From an uncultured Holophagaceae bacterium (GTDB lineage Bacteria > Acidobacteriota > Holophagae > Holophagales > Holophagaceae), in the NCBI GenBank assembly GCA_903857495.1, contig CAIOFF010000005.1, forward strand, positions 62,001 through 126,000: a stretch of DNA of 64,000 bases. Reading direction: 5' to 3'. A program made the translations under genes and the position numbers. The notes below the pieces were generated by a model, which made no database searches, was not told where the DNA came from, and saw only the letters and a list, made by a program, of their open reading frames with translations. Below, piece by piece: positions 25,297 through 33,689 of this stretch (its first letter is position 1; the number at the start of each line of letters is the position of its first letter).

Positions 25297-25878
25297 ATGA
25301 TCCGTCCCTTCCAAGGCATGGTTCCCAACATCGGCAGCCGGGTGTTCGCACCGGACAGCGCCCTGATCCTTGGCGACGTGACGGTCGGCGACGACGCCAG
25401 CATCTGGTTCAACTGCGCCATCCGCGGCGACGTGAACTGGATCCGCATCGGCGCCCGCACCAACATCCAGGACGGCTGCTGCCTGCACGTGACCAACCAG
25501 AAGTGGCCCCTGCTCATCGAGGAGGAGGTCAGCATCGCCCACAACGTGATGCTGCACGGCTGCACCATCCGCCGGGGCGCGCTGATTGGCATGAGCACCA
25601 CCATCATGGACGGCGCCGAGATCGGGGAGGGCTGCCTGGTGGCCGCCGGCAGCCTGGTCCGCGAGGGCTTCCAGGCCCCGCCGCACAGCCTGGTGGCGGG
25701 CTGGCCCGCGGTGGTCAAAGGCCCCCTCAGCGAGGGCCAGCGCCAGCTGGTGGGCAGTGTCTGGACCCGCTACGTCCGCTACAAGGAAGCCTACTTCCTG
25801 GATGGCTGGAGTCCCGCCGAGGCGCCGGTCATCGAACACCCGCAGCCGGGCTTCGCCGCCGGGCATCCCTACCCTTGA
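25297..25878 (+). CDS. Gamma-carbonic-anhydrase-like hexapeptide protein
   Basis: Product of 193 residues from the ATG at 25297 (GGAG 7 bp upstream; a GTG two codons earlier is possible). Repeated hexapeptide turns form a left-handed beta-helix (VGDDASIWFNCAIRGDVNWIRIGART). The three metal-ligand histidines of gamma-CAs are present: CLHVT and the pair in SIAHNVMLHGC. Members include active Zn/Fe carbonic anhydrases and inactive relatives. It follows the Liv/CoA-ligase cluster by about 40 bp and may be read through with it. Confidence 0.85.
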   Translation: MIRPFQGMVPNIGSRVFAPDSALILGDVTVGDDASIWFNCAIRGDVNWIRIGARTNIQDGCCLHVTNQKWPLLIEEEVSIAHNVMLHGCTIRRGALIGMSTTIMDGAEIGEGCLVAAGSLVREGFQAPPHSLVAGWPAVVKGPLSEGQRQLVGSVWTRYVRYKEAYFLDGWSPAEAPVIEHPQPGFAAGHPYP

Positions 25879-25961
25879 ACCGGTAATTTCACAGAGCAGC
25901 CAGCAGGCCACTGCGTTCCCCCCTCCCTTTCTCTTGCAGAGAGGGATAGACTCTCCGCATC

Positions 25962-27041
25962 ATGTCCCCGCTCCTGATTCTTCGCGTCCACGCTGATCTG
26001 CGCCTTGGGCTTGGCCATGTGGCCCGGGCGCTTGCCCTCCAGGAAGCCTGGCGCGCCCTCGGGGGCCAGGCCTGCATCGCGGTCTCGGGCGATGACCGCG
26101 CCCAGCGCGTGGGCGGGGGCAGACACCCCTTCCTGGACCAGGACCTGCCCTGCGAGGCGGTCTACCTGGGCGCCGACCTCCATACTTCTCTCCCGGACGG
26201 TCTAAAGGCCCGGGCCTCGGTGGTGCTCGTGGACCAGTGGGACACCAGCCCGGCCTTCCTGCAGTCCCTGCGTCCCCTGAAGGTGGCCGTGATGGAGGAC
26301 GACACGGACGCCCACGAGACGGCGGACCTCCTGTTCCAGCCCTTCCTCGAGGGAGTCCGCTGGCCAGACCACCCCGTGAAGATGGTGGATGGCCGCAAGG
26401 TGCGGCCCTGCGAGACCACCTCCGGCGCCTGCCGGGTCCTGCGGGGCTCGGGCTTCATCGTCGTGGACAAGGCGGCCTTCGAGCTGCGCCCCAAGCGGAT
26501 GCCCGAGCAGCCGCTGGCCGTCCACAAGCTGCTGGTCACCTTCGGGGGCAGCGACGGCCCCAACCTCTCGCAGAAGGCCTTCGAGACCCTCTCCCGCCTT
26601 GCGGCGGAGGATCGCTGGCGGGGCGCCTGCACGGTCCTGGCCCCCAACGGCATCCTGGGCAGCCCCTTCCCGGGCTGCACCGTGGTCCGCAGCCTGCCCG
26701 GCCTGACCCGGCGCCTCCCCGAGTTCGACGCCCTCTGGTGCTCCGCCGGGGTGACCCTGGCCGAGGCCCTCTGCCTGGGCATCCCCACCGCGGTCTGGGG
26801 CCAGAACGAGCGCCAGCACGCCATCCTTTCGGATCTGGCCCTGGCCAACGGCTGCTTCGACCTGGGCATGGGGCCCGGCGCCGACCTGGGCATCGTCCGC
26901 GAGGCCCTCGCCCAGTGGCTGGGCCCCGAGGGGCAGGACAACCGGCAGGAGCAGGTGCGCGACGGCATGCTGCTGGTGGACGGTCTGGCGGCGTCCCGCA
27001 TCGCGCGGGAGCTCCAGCACCTGGCCGAGGTGCCAGCCTGA
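25962..27041 (+). CDS. PseG/SpsG-like GT-B-fold protein
   Basis: Product of 359 residues. The N-terminal LRVHADLRLGLGHVARALALQEAW resembles the conserved GxGHxxR stretch of PseG, the UDP-sugar hydrolase of pseudaminic acid synthesis. Other resembling parts are KLLVTFGGSDGPNLS and LWCSAGVTLAEALCLGIPTAVWGQNERQ, the GT-B nucleotide-sugar site. No other pse or neu genes lie nearby, so the pathway is open. It directly precedes the rplM promoter. Confidence 0.65.
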   Translation: MSPLLILRVHADLRLGLGHVARALALQEAWRALGGQACIAVSGDDRAQRVGGGRHPFLDQDLPCEAVYLGADLHTSLPDGLKARASVVLVDQWDTSPAFLQSLRPLKVAVMEDDTDAHETADLLFQPFLEGVRWPDHPVKMVDGRKVRPCETTSGACRVLRGSGFIVVDKAAFELRPKRMPEQPLAVHKLLVTFGGSDGPNLSQKAFETLSRLAAEDRWRGACTVLAPNGILGSPFPGCTVVRSLPGLTRRLPEFDALWCSAGVTLAEALCLGIPTAVWGQNERQHAILSDLALANGCFDLGMGPGADLGIVREALAQWLGPEGQDNRQEQVRDGMLLVDGLAASRIARELQHLAEVPA

Positions 27042-27050
27042 AATCCCGGC

Positions 27051-27079
27051 TTGACCCCCCGGGCAGTCAACGATAAGCT
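27051..27079 (+). promoter_or_regulatory. Sigma-70-type promoter for rplM-rpsI
   Basis: TTGACC (27051-27056) and TAAGCT (27074-27079) separated by 17 bp, 10 bp past the preceding gene and about 70 bp before the rplM start. It implies a separate transcript for the ribosomal genes. Confidence 0.5.
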
Positions 27080-27149
27080 TTCCCTTCTGTGGATTCGCCA
27101 CCCCTGGGGTGTTGTCTGCACAGCGCGATCCCGATTTCCGGAGCAGGCC

Positions 27150-27584
27150 ATGAGCACTTACTTCCCCAAAGCCAATGAACTCAAGCGCCAGTGGTTCCTG
27201 GTGGATGCCGCCGGCATGACCGTAGGCCGCCTCAGCACCGCCGTGGCCGACGTCCTGTCCGGCAAGAACAAGCCGACCTGGACCCCCTTCCTCGACACCG
27301 GTGACCACGTAATCGTGATCAACGCCGAGAAGGCCGTCCTGACGGGCAAGAAGGGCGTGCAGAAGATGTATCGCCGCACCACCACCCAGCCCGGCTCCAT
27401 GAAGGAAGTCCGCGCCGAGGTGCTGAAGCTCACCTTCCCCGAGCGCATCATCGAGAGCGCCGTCAAGGGCATGCTGCCCAAGGGTCCCCTGGGCCGCGCG
27501 ATGTATCGCAAGCTCAAGGTCTATGCCGGCCCCAATCACGACCAGGCCGCCCAGCAGCCCCAGATCCTGACCATCCAGAAGTAA
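27150..27584 (+). CDS. rplM: 50S ribosomal protein L13
   Basis: Product of 144 residues. Family signatures include [57 protein letters not shown]. The start at 27150 follows GGAG and matches the family N-terminus ([14 protein letters not shown]). The in-frame extension to 27051 runs through the promoter and was discarded. It is followed 14 bp later by rpsI, the standard pair. Confidence 0.97.
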   Translation: MSTYFPKANELKRQWFLVDAAGMTVGRLSTAVADVLSGKNKPTWTPFLDTGDHVIVINAEKAVLTGKKGVQKMYRRTTTQPGSMKEVRAEVLKLTFPERIIESAVKGMLPKGPLGRAMYRKLKVYAGPNHDQAAQQPQILTIQK

Positions 27585-27598
27585 GAGGCGAGGAACCC

Positions 27599-27991
27599 AT
27601 GGCCATTACCCAGAACTACGGAACCGGTCGCCGCAAGAGTGCTGCCGCCCGCGCCTTTCTTCGTCCCGGCACCGGCAAGATCACGGTCAACGGCCGCAGC
27701 CTCGAGAACTACTTCCCGAACGCCGTGCTCCGCATGATGGTCCACCAGCCCCTGGTGCTGGCCGATCTCGACGGCAAGTTCGACATGCTCATCAGCGTCA
27801 CCGGCGGCGGCCCTGCCGGCCAGGCTTCGGCCATCCGCATGGGCATCTCCCGCGCCCTGCTCAGCTACAACGACCAGCTCAAGTCCATGCTGCGCGGCGC
27901 CGGTCTCCTGACCCGCGACCCCCGCATGAAGGAGCGCAAGAAGCCCGGTCGCAAGGGCGCCCGTCGCCGCTTCCAGTTCAGCAAGCGCTAG
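27599..27991 (+). CDS. rpsI: 30S ribosomal protein S9
   Basis: Product of 130 residues. [26 protein letters not shown] at the N-terminus and the basic C-terminal tail [19 protein letters not shown], which reaches the P-site tRNA, are standard S9. Co-transcribed with rplM; a strong terminator follows. Confidence 0.97.
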   Translation: MAITQNYGTGRRKSAAARAFLRPGTGKITVNGRSLENYFPNAVLRMMVHQPLVLADLDGKFDMLISVTGGGPAGQASAIRMGISRALLSYNDQLKSMLRGAGLLTRDPRMKERKKPGRKGARRRFQFSKR

Positions 27992-28003
27992 TCTGTTTCT
28001 CTG

Positions 28004-28036
28004 GAAGGGGGATCCTCGGATCCCCCTTCTGTTTTC
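28004..28036 (+). terminator. Rho-independent terminator after rpsI
   Basis: GAAGGGGGATCC (28004-28015) pairs perfectly with GGATCCCCCTTC (28018-28029), followed by TGTTTTCC. It lies 12 bp after the rpsI stop. Confidence 0.88.
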
Positions 28037-28144
28037 CCGGTCCGCCCCGGAATCACCTGGCGCGGACGATTCGGGCGGAGGGGATCAACCCGACGCCTTT
28101 CATCCCACCCGCGGCGCCTTCGCCGCTTGACCAGGGAGGCCAGC

Positions 28145-28897
28145 ATGGCTGCCATCCAGATGAAGGAACTTCTCGAGGCCGGTGCCCACTTCGGACACCA
28201 GACCAAGCGTTGGAATCCCAAGATGAAGCAGTACATCTTCGGGGCGCGCAACAGCATCTACATCATCGACCTCCAGAAGACCCTGCGCCTCTGGAACACC
28301 GCCGCGAACTACCTGACCAAGTGCGCCTCTGAGGGGAAGAACTTCCTCTTCGTGGCCACCAAGCCCCAGGCCCAGGACCTCATCGCCGAGCAGGCTGGCC
28401 GCTGCGGCGCCTTCTACGTCAACAACCGCTGGCTGGGCGGCATGCTCACCAACTTCTCCACCATCAAGAAGAGCCTGGAGAAGTTCCGCGAAGTGGAAGC
28501 CACCCTGGCGGATCCCGCGCGCACGGCCCTGCTCTCCAAGAAAGAGCTGCTGACCCTGAACCGCACCCGCCTGAAGCTGGAGGCCTCCTTCCTCGGCATC
28601 CGCGACATGCGCTCGCTGCCTGACGTCATCTTCGTCATCGATCCGCACCGCGAGGACATCGCCGTCACCGAGGCCAAGAAGCTGGGCATCAAGGTCGTCG
28701 GCATCGTCGACACCAACTGCGACCCCGACATGGTGGACTACATCATCCCCGCCAATGACGACGCAATCCGCTCCATCCTGCTCTTCTCCGAGCGCGTGGC
28801 CGACTCCATCCTCGAAGGACGCCAGTCCTTCCGGGACAAGGGCGACAGCGACGACATGAAGAAGATGATGGCCGAGAAAATGGAAGTTGAAGGTTAG
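28145..28897 (+). CDS. rpsB: 30S ribosomal protein S2
   Basis: Product of 250 residues from the ATG at 28145, preceded by GGGAGG. An in-frame TTG six codons earlier overlaps that ribosome site and was rejected. Family signatures: KELLEAGAHFGHQTKRWNPKM, YVNNRWLGGMLTN, DVIFVIDPHREDIAVTEAKKLGIKVVGIVDTNCDP. It forms the usual rpsB-tsf operon with the next gene. The 108 bp between the previous terminator and this start should hold the promoter and any leader regulation; no specific element was recognised. Confidence 0.97.
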   Translation: MAAIQMKELLEAGAHFGHQTKRWNPKMKQYIFGARNSIYIIDLQKTLRLWNTAANYLTKCASEGKNFLFVATKPQAQDLIAEQAGRCGAFYVNNRWLGGMLTNFSTIKKSLEKFREVEATLADPARTALLSKKELLTLNRTRLKLEASFLGIRDMRSLPDVIFVIDPHREDIAVTEAKKLGIKVVGIVDTNCDPDMVDYIIPANDDAIRSILLFSERVADSILEGRQSFRDKGDSDDMKKMMAEKMEVEG

Positions 28898-28906
28898 GAG
28901 ACCAAG

Positions 28907-29557
28907 ATGGCATTCACCGCTCTAGACGTGAAGGCACTGCGCGAGAAGACCGGCCTCGGCATGATGGACTGCAAGAAGGCCCTGGAAGAGAACAACGGCG
29001 ACATGGAGCAGGCCAACGAGTGGCTGCGCAAGAAGGGCCTGGCGGCCTCCGCCAAGAAGGCCGACCGCATCGCCGCCGAGGGCATCGTCGAAGCCTACAT
29101 CCACCCCGGTGGCCGGGTGGGCGTGCTGGTCGAGGTCAACTCCGAGACCGACTTCGTGGCCCGCAACCCCGCCTTCCAGCGGATGGTCCGCGAGATCGCG
29201 ATGCACATCGCCGCCGCCGATCCCGCCCCCCGCTTCGTCACCAAGGAAGAGGTCACTGCGGAGTTCCTCGAGACCGAGAAGCGCATCGCCACTGAGCAGG
29301 CCCTTGCCACCGGCAAGCCCGCCAACATCATCGAGCGCATCGTCGAGGGCAAGATGAACAGCATCTTCAAGGAGGTCTGCCTCCTCGAACAGCCGTTCAT
29401 CATGAACCCCGACCTCACGGTCCAGCAGTACCTGTCCTCGAAGACCGCGGAGATCGGCGAGAAGCTCAGCATCCGCCGCTTCACGAAGTACATCATGGGC
29501 GAGGGCCTGGAGAAGCGCAGCGAGAACTTCGCCGCGGAAGTCGCCGCCGCCAAGTAG
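28907..29557 (+). CDS. tsf: Translation elongation factor Ts
   Basis: Product of 216 residues. [18 protein letters not shown] and the core TDFVARN (TDFV motif that enters EF-Tu) define EF-Ts, the nucleotide exchange factor for EF-Tu. It is shorter than the 283-residue E. coli protein, lacking part of the second core subdomain, as in several other phyla. AGGAG overlaps the end of rpsB upstream. A perfect terminator follows. Confidence 0.97.
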   Translation: MAFTALDVKALREKTGLGMMDCKKALEENNGDMEQANEWLRKKGLAASAKKADRIAAEGIVEAYIHPGGRVGVLVEVNSETDFVARNPAFQRMVREIAMHIAAADPAPRFVTKEEVTAEFLETEKRIATEQALATGKPANIIERIVEGKMNSIFKEVCLLEQPFIMNPDLTVQQYLSSKTAEIGEKLSIRRFTKYIMGEGLEKRSENFAAEVAAAK

Positions 29558-29568
29558 CGTTATACCTG

Positions 29569-29607
29569 CTACAAAAAGGGCGGCCGTTTCGGCCGCCCTT
29601 TTTGTAG
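29569..29607 (+). terminator. Perfect 18-bp terminator after tsf
   Basis: CTACAAAAAGGGCGGCCG (29569-29586) pairs without mismatch with CGGCCGCCCTTTTTGTAG (29590-29607), loop TTT, with the T5 run inside the arm. It works in either direction by sequence; its position suits the end of rpsB-tsf. Confidence 0.92.
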
Positions 29608-29647
29608 TCTGGAACGGCATCGTATGGATTAAAAGCAGGGAGACACC

Positions 29648-30352
29648 ATGAAGTTCAGGCGCATCCTCCTCAAGCTCTCAGGCGAAGCCCTCATGGGCGA
29701 CCAGAAGTACGGCATCGATCCCGCCGTGGTCTCCATGATCGCCGACCAGGTGAAGACCATCCGGGAGATGGGCATCGAGGTGAGCCTCGTCATCGGCGGC
29801 GGCAACATCTTCCGCGGCGTGGCGGGCGCCACCAAAGGCATGGACCGCACCACTGCCGATCACATGGGCATGCTGGCCACCATGATCAACGCCCTGGCCC
29901 TCCAGGACGCGCTGGAGCACAAGGGCGTCCACACCCGCACCCTGTCGGGGCTGGAGATGCCCAAGGTGTCCGAGACCTACATCCGCCGCCGCGCCACCCG
30001 CCACCTCGAGAAAGGCCGCGTCGTGATCTTCGGCGCGGGCACGGGCAACCCCTACTTCAGCACGGACACTGCCGCCGCCCTGCGCGCCAACGAGGTCTGC
30101 GCCGAGGTGGTCATGAAGGCCACCAACGTGGATGGCATCTATTCCGCCGATCCCAAGCTGGACCCCACCGCCACCCGCTATGACCGCATCAGCTTCCAGG
30201 AGGTCCTGGAGAAGGGCCTGCGGGTCATGGACGCCGCCGCCATCGCCCTCTGCATGGAGAACAAGCTGCCCATCATCGTCTTCGACATGAAGAAGCCGGG
30301 CAACCTCGTCGCCGCGGTCCAGGGCGAGCACGTCGGCACCCGGGTCGGCTGA
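29648..30352 (+). CDS. pyrH: UMP kinase
   Basis: Product of 234 residues of the amino-acid-kinase fold. [13 protein letters not shown] at the N-terminus, [23 protein letters not shown] and [15 protein letters not shown] are standard PyrH. It phosphorylates UMP to UDP in pyrimidine synthesis. The order rpsB-tsf-pyrH is widely conserved; here a terminator separates pyrH from tsf, so it likely has its own promoter. GCAGGGAG precedes the ATG. Confidence 0.97.
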   Translation: MKFRRILLKLSGEALMGDQKYGIDPAVVSMIADQVKTIREMGIEVSLVIGGGNIFRGVAGATKGMDRTTADHMGMLATMINALALQDALEHKGVHTRTLSGLEMPKVSETYIRRRATRHLEKGRVVIFGAGTGNPYFSTDTAAALRANEVCAEVVMKATNVDGIYSADPKLDPTATRYDRISFQEVLEKGLRVMDAAAIALCMENKLPIIVFDMKKPGNLVAAVQGEHVGTRVG

Positions 30353-30380
30353 GCCCCCTGGATTCCGGCACACTGGACCC

Positions 30381-31718
30381 ATGGACCTGCTGAAGGGCCT
30401 TCCCGAGGCCACGGTCATCCGGGACCCGAGCGACCTGGAGGCCTATCTCCGGGACGAGTCCCACGTCCGCGGCGTGCTGCCCCTGGCCGCGGTGAAGCCC
30501 CACGGCCCCGCGGCCCTGCGCGAGCTGGTGCGGCGGGCCAAGGCCGAGGGCTTCGGCCTGGTGCCCCGGGGCGCGGGCACGGGCAAGGCCGGCGGCTGCG
30601 TGCCCACGCCCCGCAGCGTGGTCGTGGACTTCTCCGCCTGGCCCGGCGAGCTCCGCGTGTCCCCCCAGGACCTCAGCCTCCATGCGCCCGCCAGCGCCCT
30701 GCTGCGGGACGTGAAGGTCGCCGCCGCGGCCCACGGTCTGTTCTACCCGCCGGACCCCAACTCCTGGGAGAGCTGCGCCCTGGGCGGCACCCTGGCCACC
30801 AATGCCGGCGGCCCCAACGCCTGCAAGTACGGCATGACCCGGCACTGGGTACTGGCGGTGGACGCCCTCCTGGAGGACGGCGAGCTCCACACCTTCGGCA
30901 TCCCCAGCGTCAAGGCCAACGCCGGGCCGAACCTGGCCCAGCTGCTGGTGGGCAGCGAGGGCATCTTCGGCTTCATCGTGGGCGCCACCCTCAGGCTCAC
31001 GCCGGCGCCCCGGGAGTTCACCACCCTGCTGCTGCCCGCGCGCCGCTGGAGCGACCTGCTGGACCTGCCGGGGCGCCTCTTCGCGGCGGGGTTCCTGCCC
31101 AGCGCCTTCGAGTTCTTCGACCCCGCCGTGCTGGCCGAGCTGCGCGCCCACGGCCCCGAGGAGGCCCGCCGCCTGCCGGGCGAGGCCCTGGCGATCCTCG
31201 AGTTCGACGAGCGGGGCTGCACCTCGGACGCCTTCCTCGAGGCCCTCCTGGACCTGCTGGGCCCCCTGGCGGACGGGCTGGAGGTGGCCGCAGACGAGCG
31301 GCAGCGCCAGGCCATCTGGGGCGTGCGTCGGCTGACCAGCGCCTTCCTCAAGGAGCGCCACCCCCGCAAGGTGAGCGAGGACATCGTGGTGCCCCGCAGC
31401 CGCCTGGCTGAGTTCTTTGAGGGGCTCGAGCGCCTGGGCCTGCCCGCCGTGACCTACGGCCACCTGGGCGACGGCAACCTCCACGTGAACCTGCTGGCCG
31501 CGGGCGAGACCGATCCCGCCCTGGTCGAGGGGCAGGTGCTGGCGCTCTTCCGCCTCGCGGTGAGCCTGGGCGGCACCCTCAGCGGCGAGCACGGCATCGG
31601 CCTCGCCAAGCGCGAGGCCTTCCTGGCCCTGGCTGATCCCGGCCAGCTCCGCACCCTGCGCGCCCTGAAGCAGGCCCTGGACCCCTGCAACATCTTCAAC
31701 CCGGGCAAGGTGATCTGA
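30381..31718 (+). CDS. FAD-linked oxidase of the GlcD/D-lactate dehydrogenase family
   Basis: Product of 445 residues. A PCMH-type FAD-binding domain at the N-terminus (PRGAGTGKAGGCVPTPRSVVVD, TLATNAGGPNACKYGMT, VGSEGIFGFIVGATLRL) is followed by the FAD-oxidase C domain (TYGHLGDGNLHVN, SGEHGIGLAKREAFL). It oxidises a 2-hydroxyacid such as glycolate or D-lactate. There is no adjacent iron-sulfur subunit (GlcF), so the electron partner is unknown. The stop codon abuts, without a gap, the stop of the convergent REC-HDOD gene. Confidence 0.88.
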   Translation: MDLLKGLPEATVIRDPSDLEAYLRDESHVRGVLPLAAVKPHGPAALRELVRRAKAEGFGLVPRGAGTGKAGGCVPTPRSVVVDFSAWPGELRVSPQDLSLHAPASALLRDVKVAAAAHGLFYPPDPNSWESCALGGTLATNAGGPNACKYGMTRHWVLAVDALLEDGELHTFGIPSVKANAGPNLAQLLVGSEGIFGFIVGATLRLTPAPREFTTLLLPARRWSDLLDLPGRLFAAGFLPSAFEFFDPAVLAELRAHGPEEARRLPGEALAILEFDERGCTSDAFLEALLDLLGPLADGLEVAADERQRQAIWGVRRLTSAFLKERHPRKVSEDIVVPRSRLAEFFEGLERLGLPAVTYGHLGDGNLHVNLLAAGETDPALVEGQVLALFRLAVSLGGTLSGEHGIGLAKREAFLALADPGQLRTLRALKQALDPCNIFNPGKVI

Positions 31719-32900
31719 CTACGGCGTGTCCAGCGCCAGGCAGGCCTTCCAGCGGCTGAAGCGCTCGGGGTCCACCAGCAGGTTCGGATGCAGGCCCCAG
31801 CGCCCGTCGGCGAAGATGCCCGCGGTGGCGCCGCCGCCGTGCCGGGCGTCCGCTAGGTGCAGGGCCTGGGACAGGGGGAAGCCCTCCGCCTCGGCAGGGG
31901 GTGCATGGTGTTCCCGGATGGGCCGGCAGAAGGCCGCAGGCAGCCCCCAGAGGCTCAGCAGGTGGGCGCCGACCTGGGTGTGATCCACCCCGTAGACCTC
32001 GTGCTCGAGCACCGCCAGCGGAATCCGGGTGGAGAGGGCCCGCTCCAGCACAGACCGGTAGCGGCCCCCGGGATCCGTGGCCAGCACCACCAGACCAATG
32101 TCGTGCAGCAGCCCCACGGAGAAGGCCAGATCGGCCAGCTGCGTCTGGCCCTCGAGGACCGCCAGCTTACGGGTCCCCGTGGCCACCTGAAAGGAATGGA
32201 ACCACAATTTTTCGAGGTCGAGTCCCTGGGGCCGCGACGAGTCGAAGCCGCCGAGCAGCCCCCGGAACAGCACCAGGGACTTCAGCGAGTCCATCCCCAG
32301 CAGTGCCAGCGCCTGGCCGATCTCCGCCACGGGCCGCCCCGCGGAGCAGTGGACCGAGTTGGCCAGCTTCAGCACCTGGCTTGCGACACCCAGGTCCTTC
32401 CGGATGAGGCGGGCCACCTCGCCCATGCCCGCATCCTCCCGCTCCAGCAGCTTGGTGAGCTCGGCGTAGAGGCTGGGCAGGCTGGGGATGTGCCCGAGCC
32501 CGCCCACAAAGGCCCGGACCGCGCGGACGTTGGTGTCGTCGTCCTCGATGTCGAGGCTCTCGATGGCGCCGATCAGGAACTGCGTCTCGAAGGGCTTGAT
32601 GAAGAGCCGGTGCAGGTCCCCTTCCTCCTTCTCCAGCCACTCCGCCATGGGGTGATCCGTCAGGCCGATCCGCACCGCCCCGGGCTGGACCTCCCGCACG
32701 CAATGCAGCAGCTCGATACCCTCCATGTCCGGCAGCTGCAGGTCTGACACGACGATGTCCATCCGATCTCGCCGCAGCGCCTCCAGGGCCTGTCCGCCAC
32801 TCGCGGTCGGGACCACCTCCCAGGTGCGATGACTCTGCCAGAACACCCGCCGGGTGCTCTGCAGCAGGCTCTCGTCACCAATCACCAGCAGGATGCGCAT
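31719..32900 (-). CDS. Response regulator with HDOD output domain
   Basis: Product of 393 residues. The receiver domain spans about 1-120 (MRILLVIGDE, phospho-acceptor Asp in VVSDLQLPDMEG, KPF near 103). An HDOD domain spans about 135-340 (IPSLPSLYAELTKLL, QVLKLANSVHCS, LLHDIGLVVLA, HTQVGAHLLSLWGLP). REC-HDOD proteins act in signalling and often in motility or stress, in many cases without known chemistry. No histidine kinase is adjacent. The gene ends exactly where the convergent oxidase gene ends. Confidence 0.88.
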   Translation of the reverse strand: MRILLVIGDESLLQSTRRVFWQSHRTWEVVPTASGGQALEALRRDRMDIVVSDLQLPDMEGIELLHCVREVQPGAVRIGLTDHPMAEWLEKEEGDLHRLFIKPFETQFLIGAIESLDIEDDDTNVRAVRAFVGGLGHIPSLPSLYAELTKLLEREDAGMGEVARLIRKDLGVASQVLKLANSVHCSAGRPVAEIGQALALLGMDSLKSLVLFRGLLGGFDSSRPQGLDLEKLWFHSFQVATGTRKLAVLEGQTQLADLAFSVGLLHDIGLVVLATDPGGRYRSVLERALSTRIPLAVLEHEVYGVDHTQVGAHLLSLWGLPAAFCRPIREHHAPPAEAEGFPLSQALHLADARHGGGATAGIFADGRWGLHPNLLVDPERFSRWKACLALDTP

Positions 32901-33016
32901 CGCGGAAGCCCCTCCCCTCCCAGACTCAACTCATCGGCCTCGCGGCTCCTTTGGGCTAGTTCCGCCTCGCCAGCGCCGTTTCCAGGCAGAATCAAGCCTC
33001 AGGTTCAGGAGCCCCC

Positions 33017-33676
33017 ATGACCTCCACCCGCCCCCTCATCCTCGGTCACCGCGGCCTCTCCTCGAAGCACCTGGAGAACTCCATGGAGGCCTTCCGAGCC
33101 GCCCTGGCCGCTGGCATGGACGGCTTCGAGCTGGACGTGCAGCCAACCCGAGACGGCGTCTGCGCCGTGCTCCACGACGAAGACCTTCACCGCACGGCCA
33201 ACGGCGCGGGGATCCTGCGGCAGATGAAGGCGGCCGAGCTGCCCCCGCTCAAGAACGGCGAGCCCCTGCCGCGGCTGGGGGACGTCCTGGACCTGCCCGC
33301 CCGGCTCATCAACGTGGAGCTGAAGGGCGAGCCCGGCTGGCAGCAGGCCCTGGCCACCGTGGAGGCCGCCGAGGCCCTGGACCGGGTGCTGTTCAGCAGC
33401 TTCGAACCCAGCGAGGTGCTGCAGCTCTGGGCCGCCTGCGAGACCGCCCGCTGCGGCTTCCTCTGGACCACCGACGAGGCCCTGGAGCTGAGCGCCGAGG
33501 AGCTGGCCGACCTGCCCGAGGCCCTCTGGCTGCACCCGCCCCTCAAGGCGGTCCTGGCCCAGCCGGAGCTGTGGGCGCCCTACGCTGACCGCCTCGCTGT
33601 CTGGGCCATGAAGACCCCCGCTGAAGCCGCAGGCCTGCCCTTCGTGCCTGCGGTGCTCATCGTCGACGGGCTCTGA
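33017..33676 (+). CDS. Glycerophosphodiester phosphodiesterase
   Basis: Product of 219 residues. GDPD active-site signatures are visible: LGHRGLSSKHLENSMEAF, then GFELDVQPTRDG and LHDEDLHRTANG, which hold the catalytic His, Glu and Asp residues. No signal peptide, so cytoplasmic, as in UgpQ. It would release glycerol-3-phosphate from phospholipid deacylation products. Followed 13 bp later by the membrane peptidase gene. Confidence 0.9.
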   Translation: MTSTRPLILGHRGLSSKHLENSMEAFRAALAAGMDGFELDVQPTRDGVCAVLHDEDLHRTANGAGILRQMKAAELPPLKNGEPLPRLGDVLDLPARLINVELKGEPGWQQALATVEAAEALDRVLFSSFEPSEVLQLWAACETARCGFLWTTDEALELSAEELADLPEALWLHPPLKAVLAQPELWAPYADRLAVWAMKTPAEAAGLPFVPAVLIVDGL

Positions 33677-33689
33677 GCCGGCTGCGGTG

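Noticed and set aside
23280-25718. 812-residue minus-strand frame across livF, the PaaK-like gene and the carbonic anhydrase gene
   Set aside because: Spans three real plus-strand genes and their junctions; composition is that of an antisense shadow.
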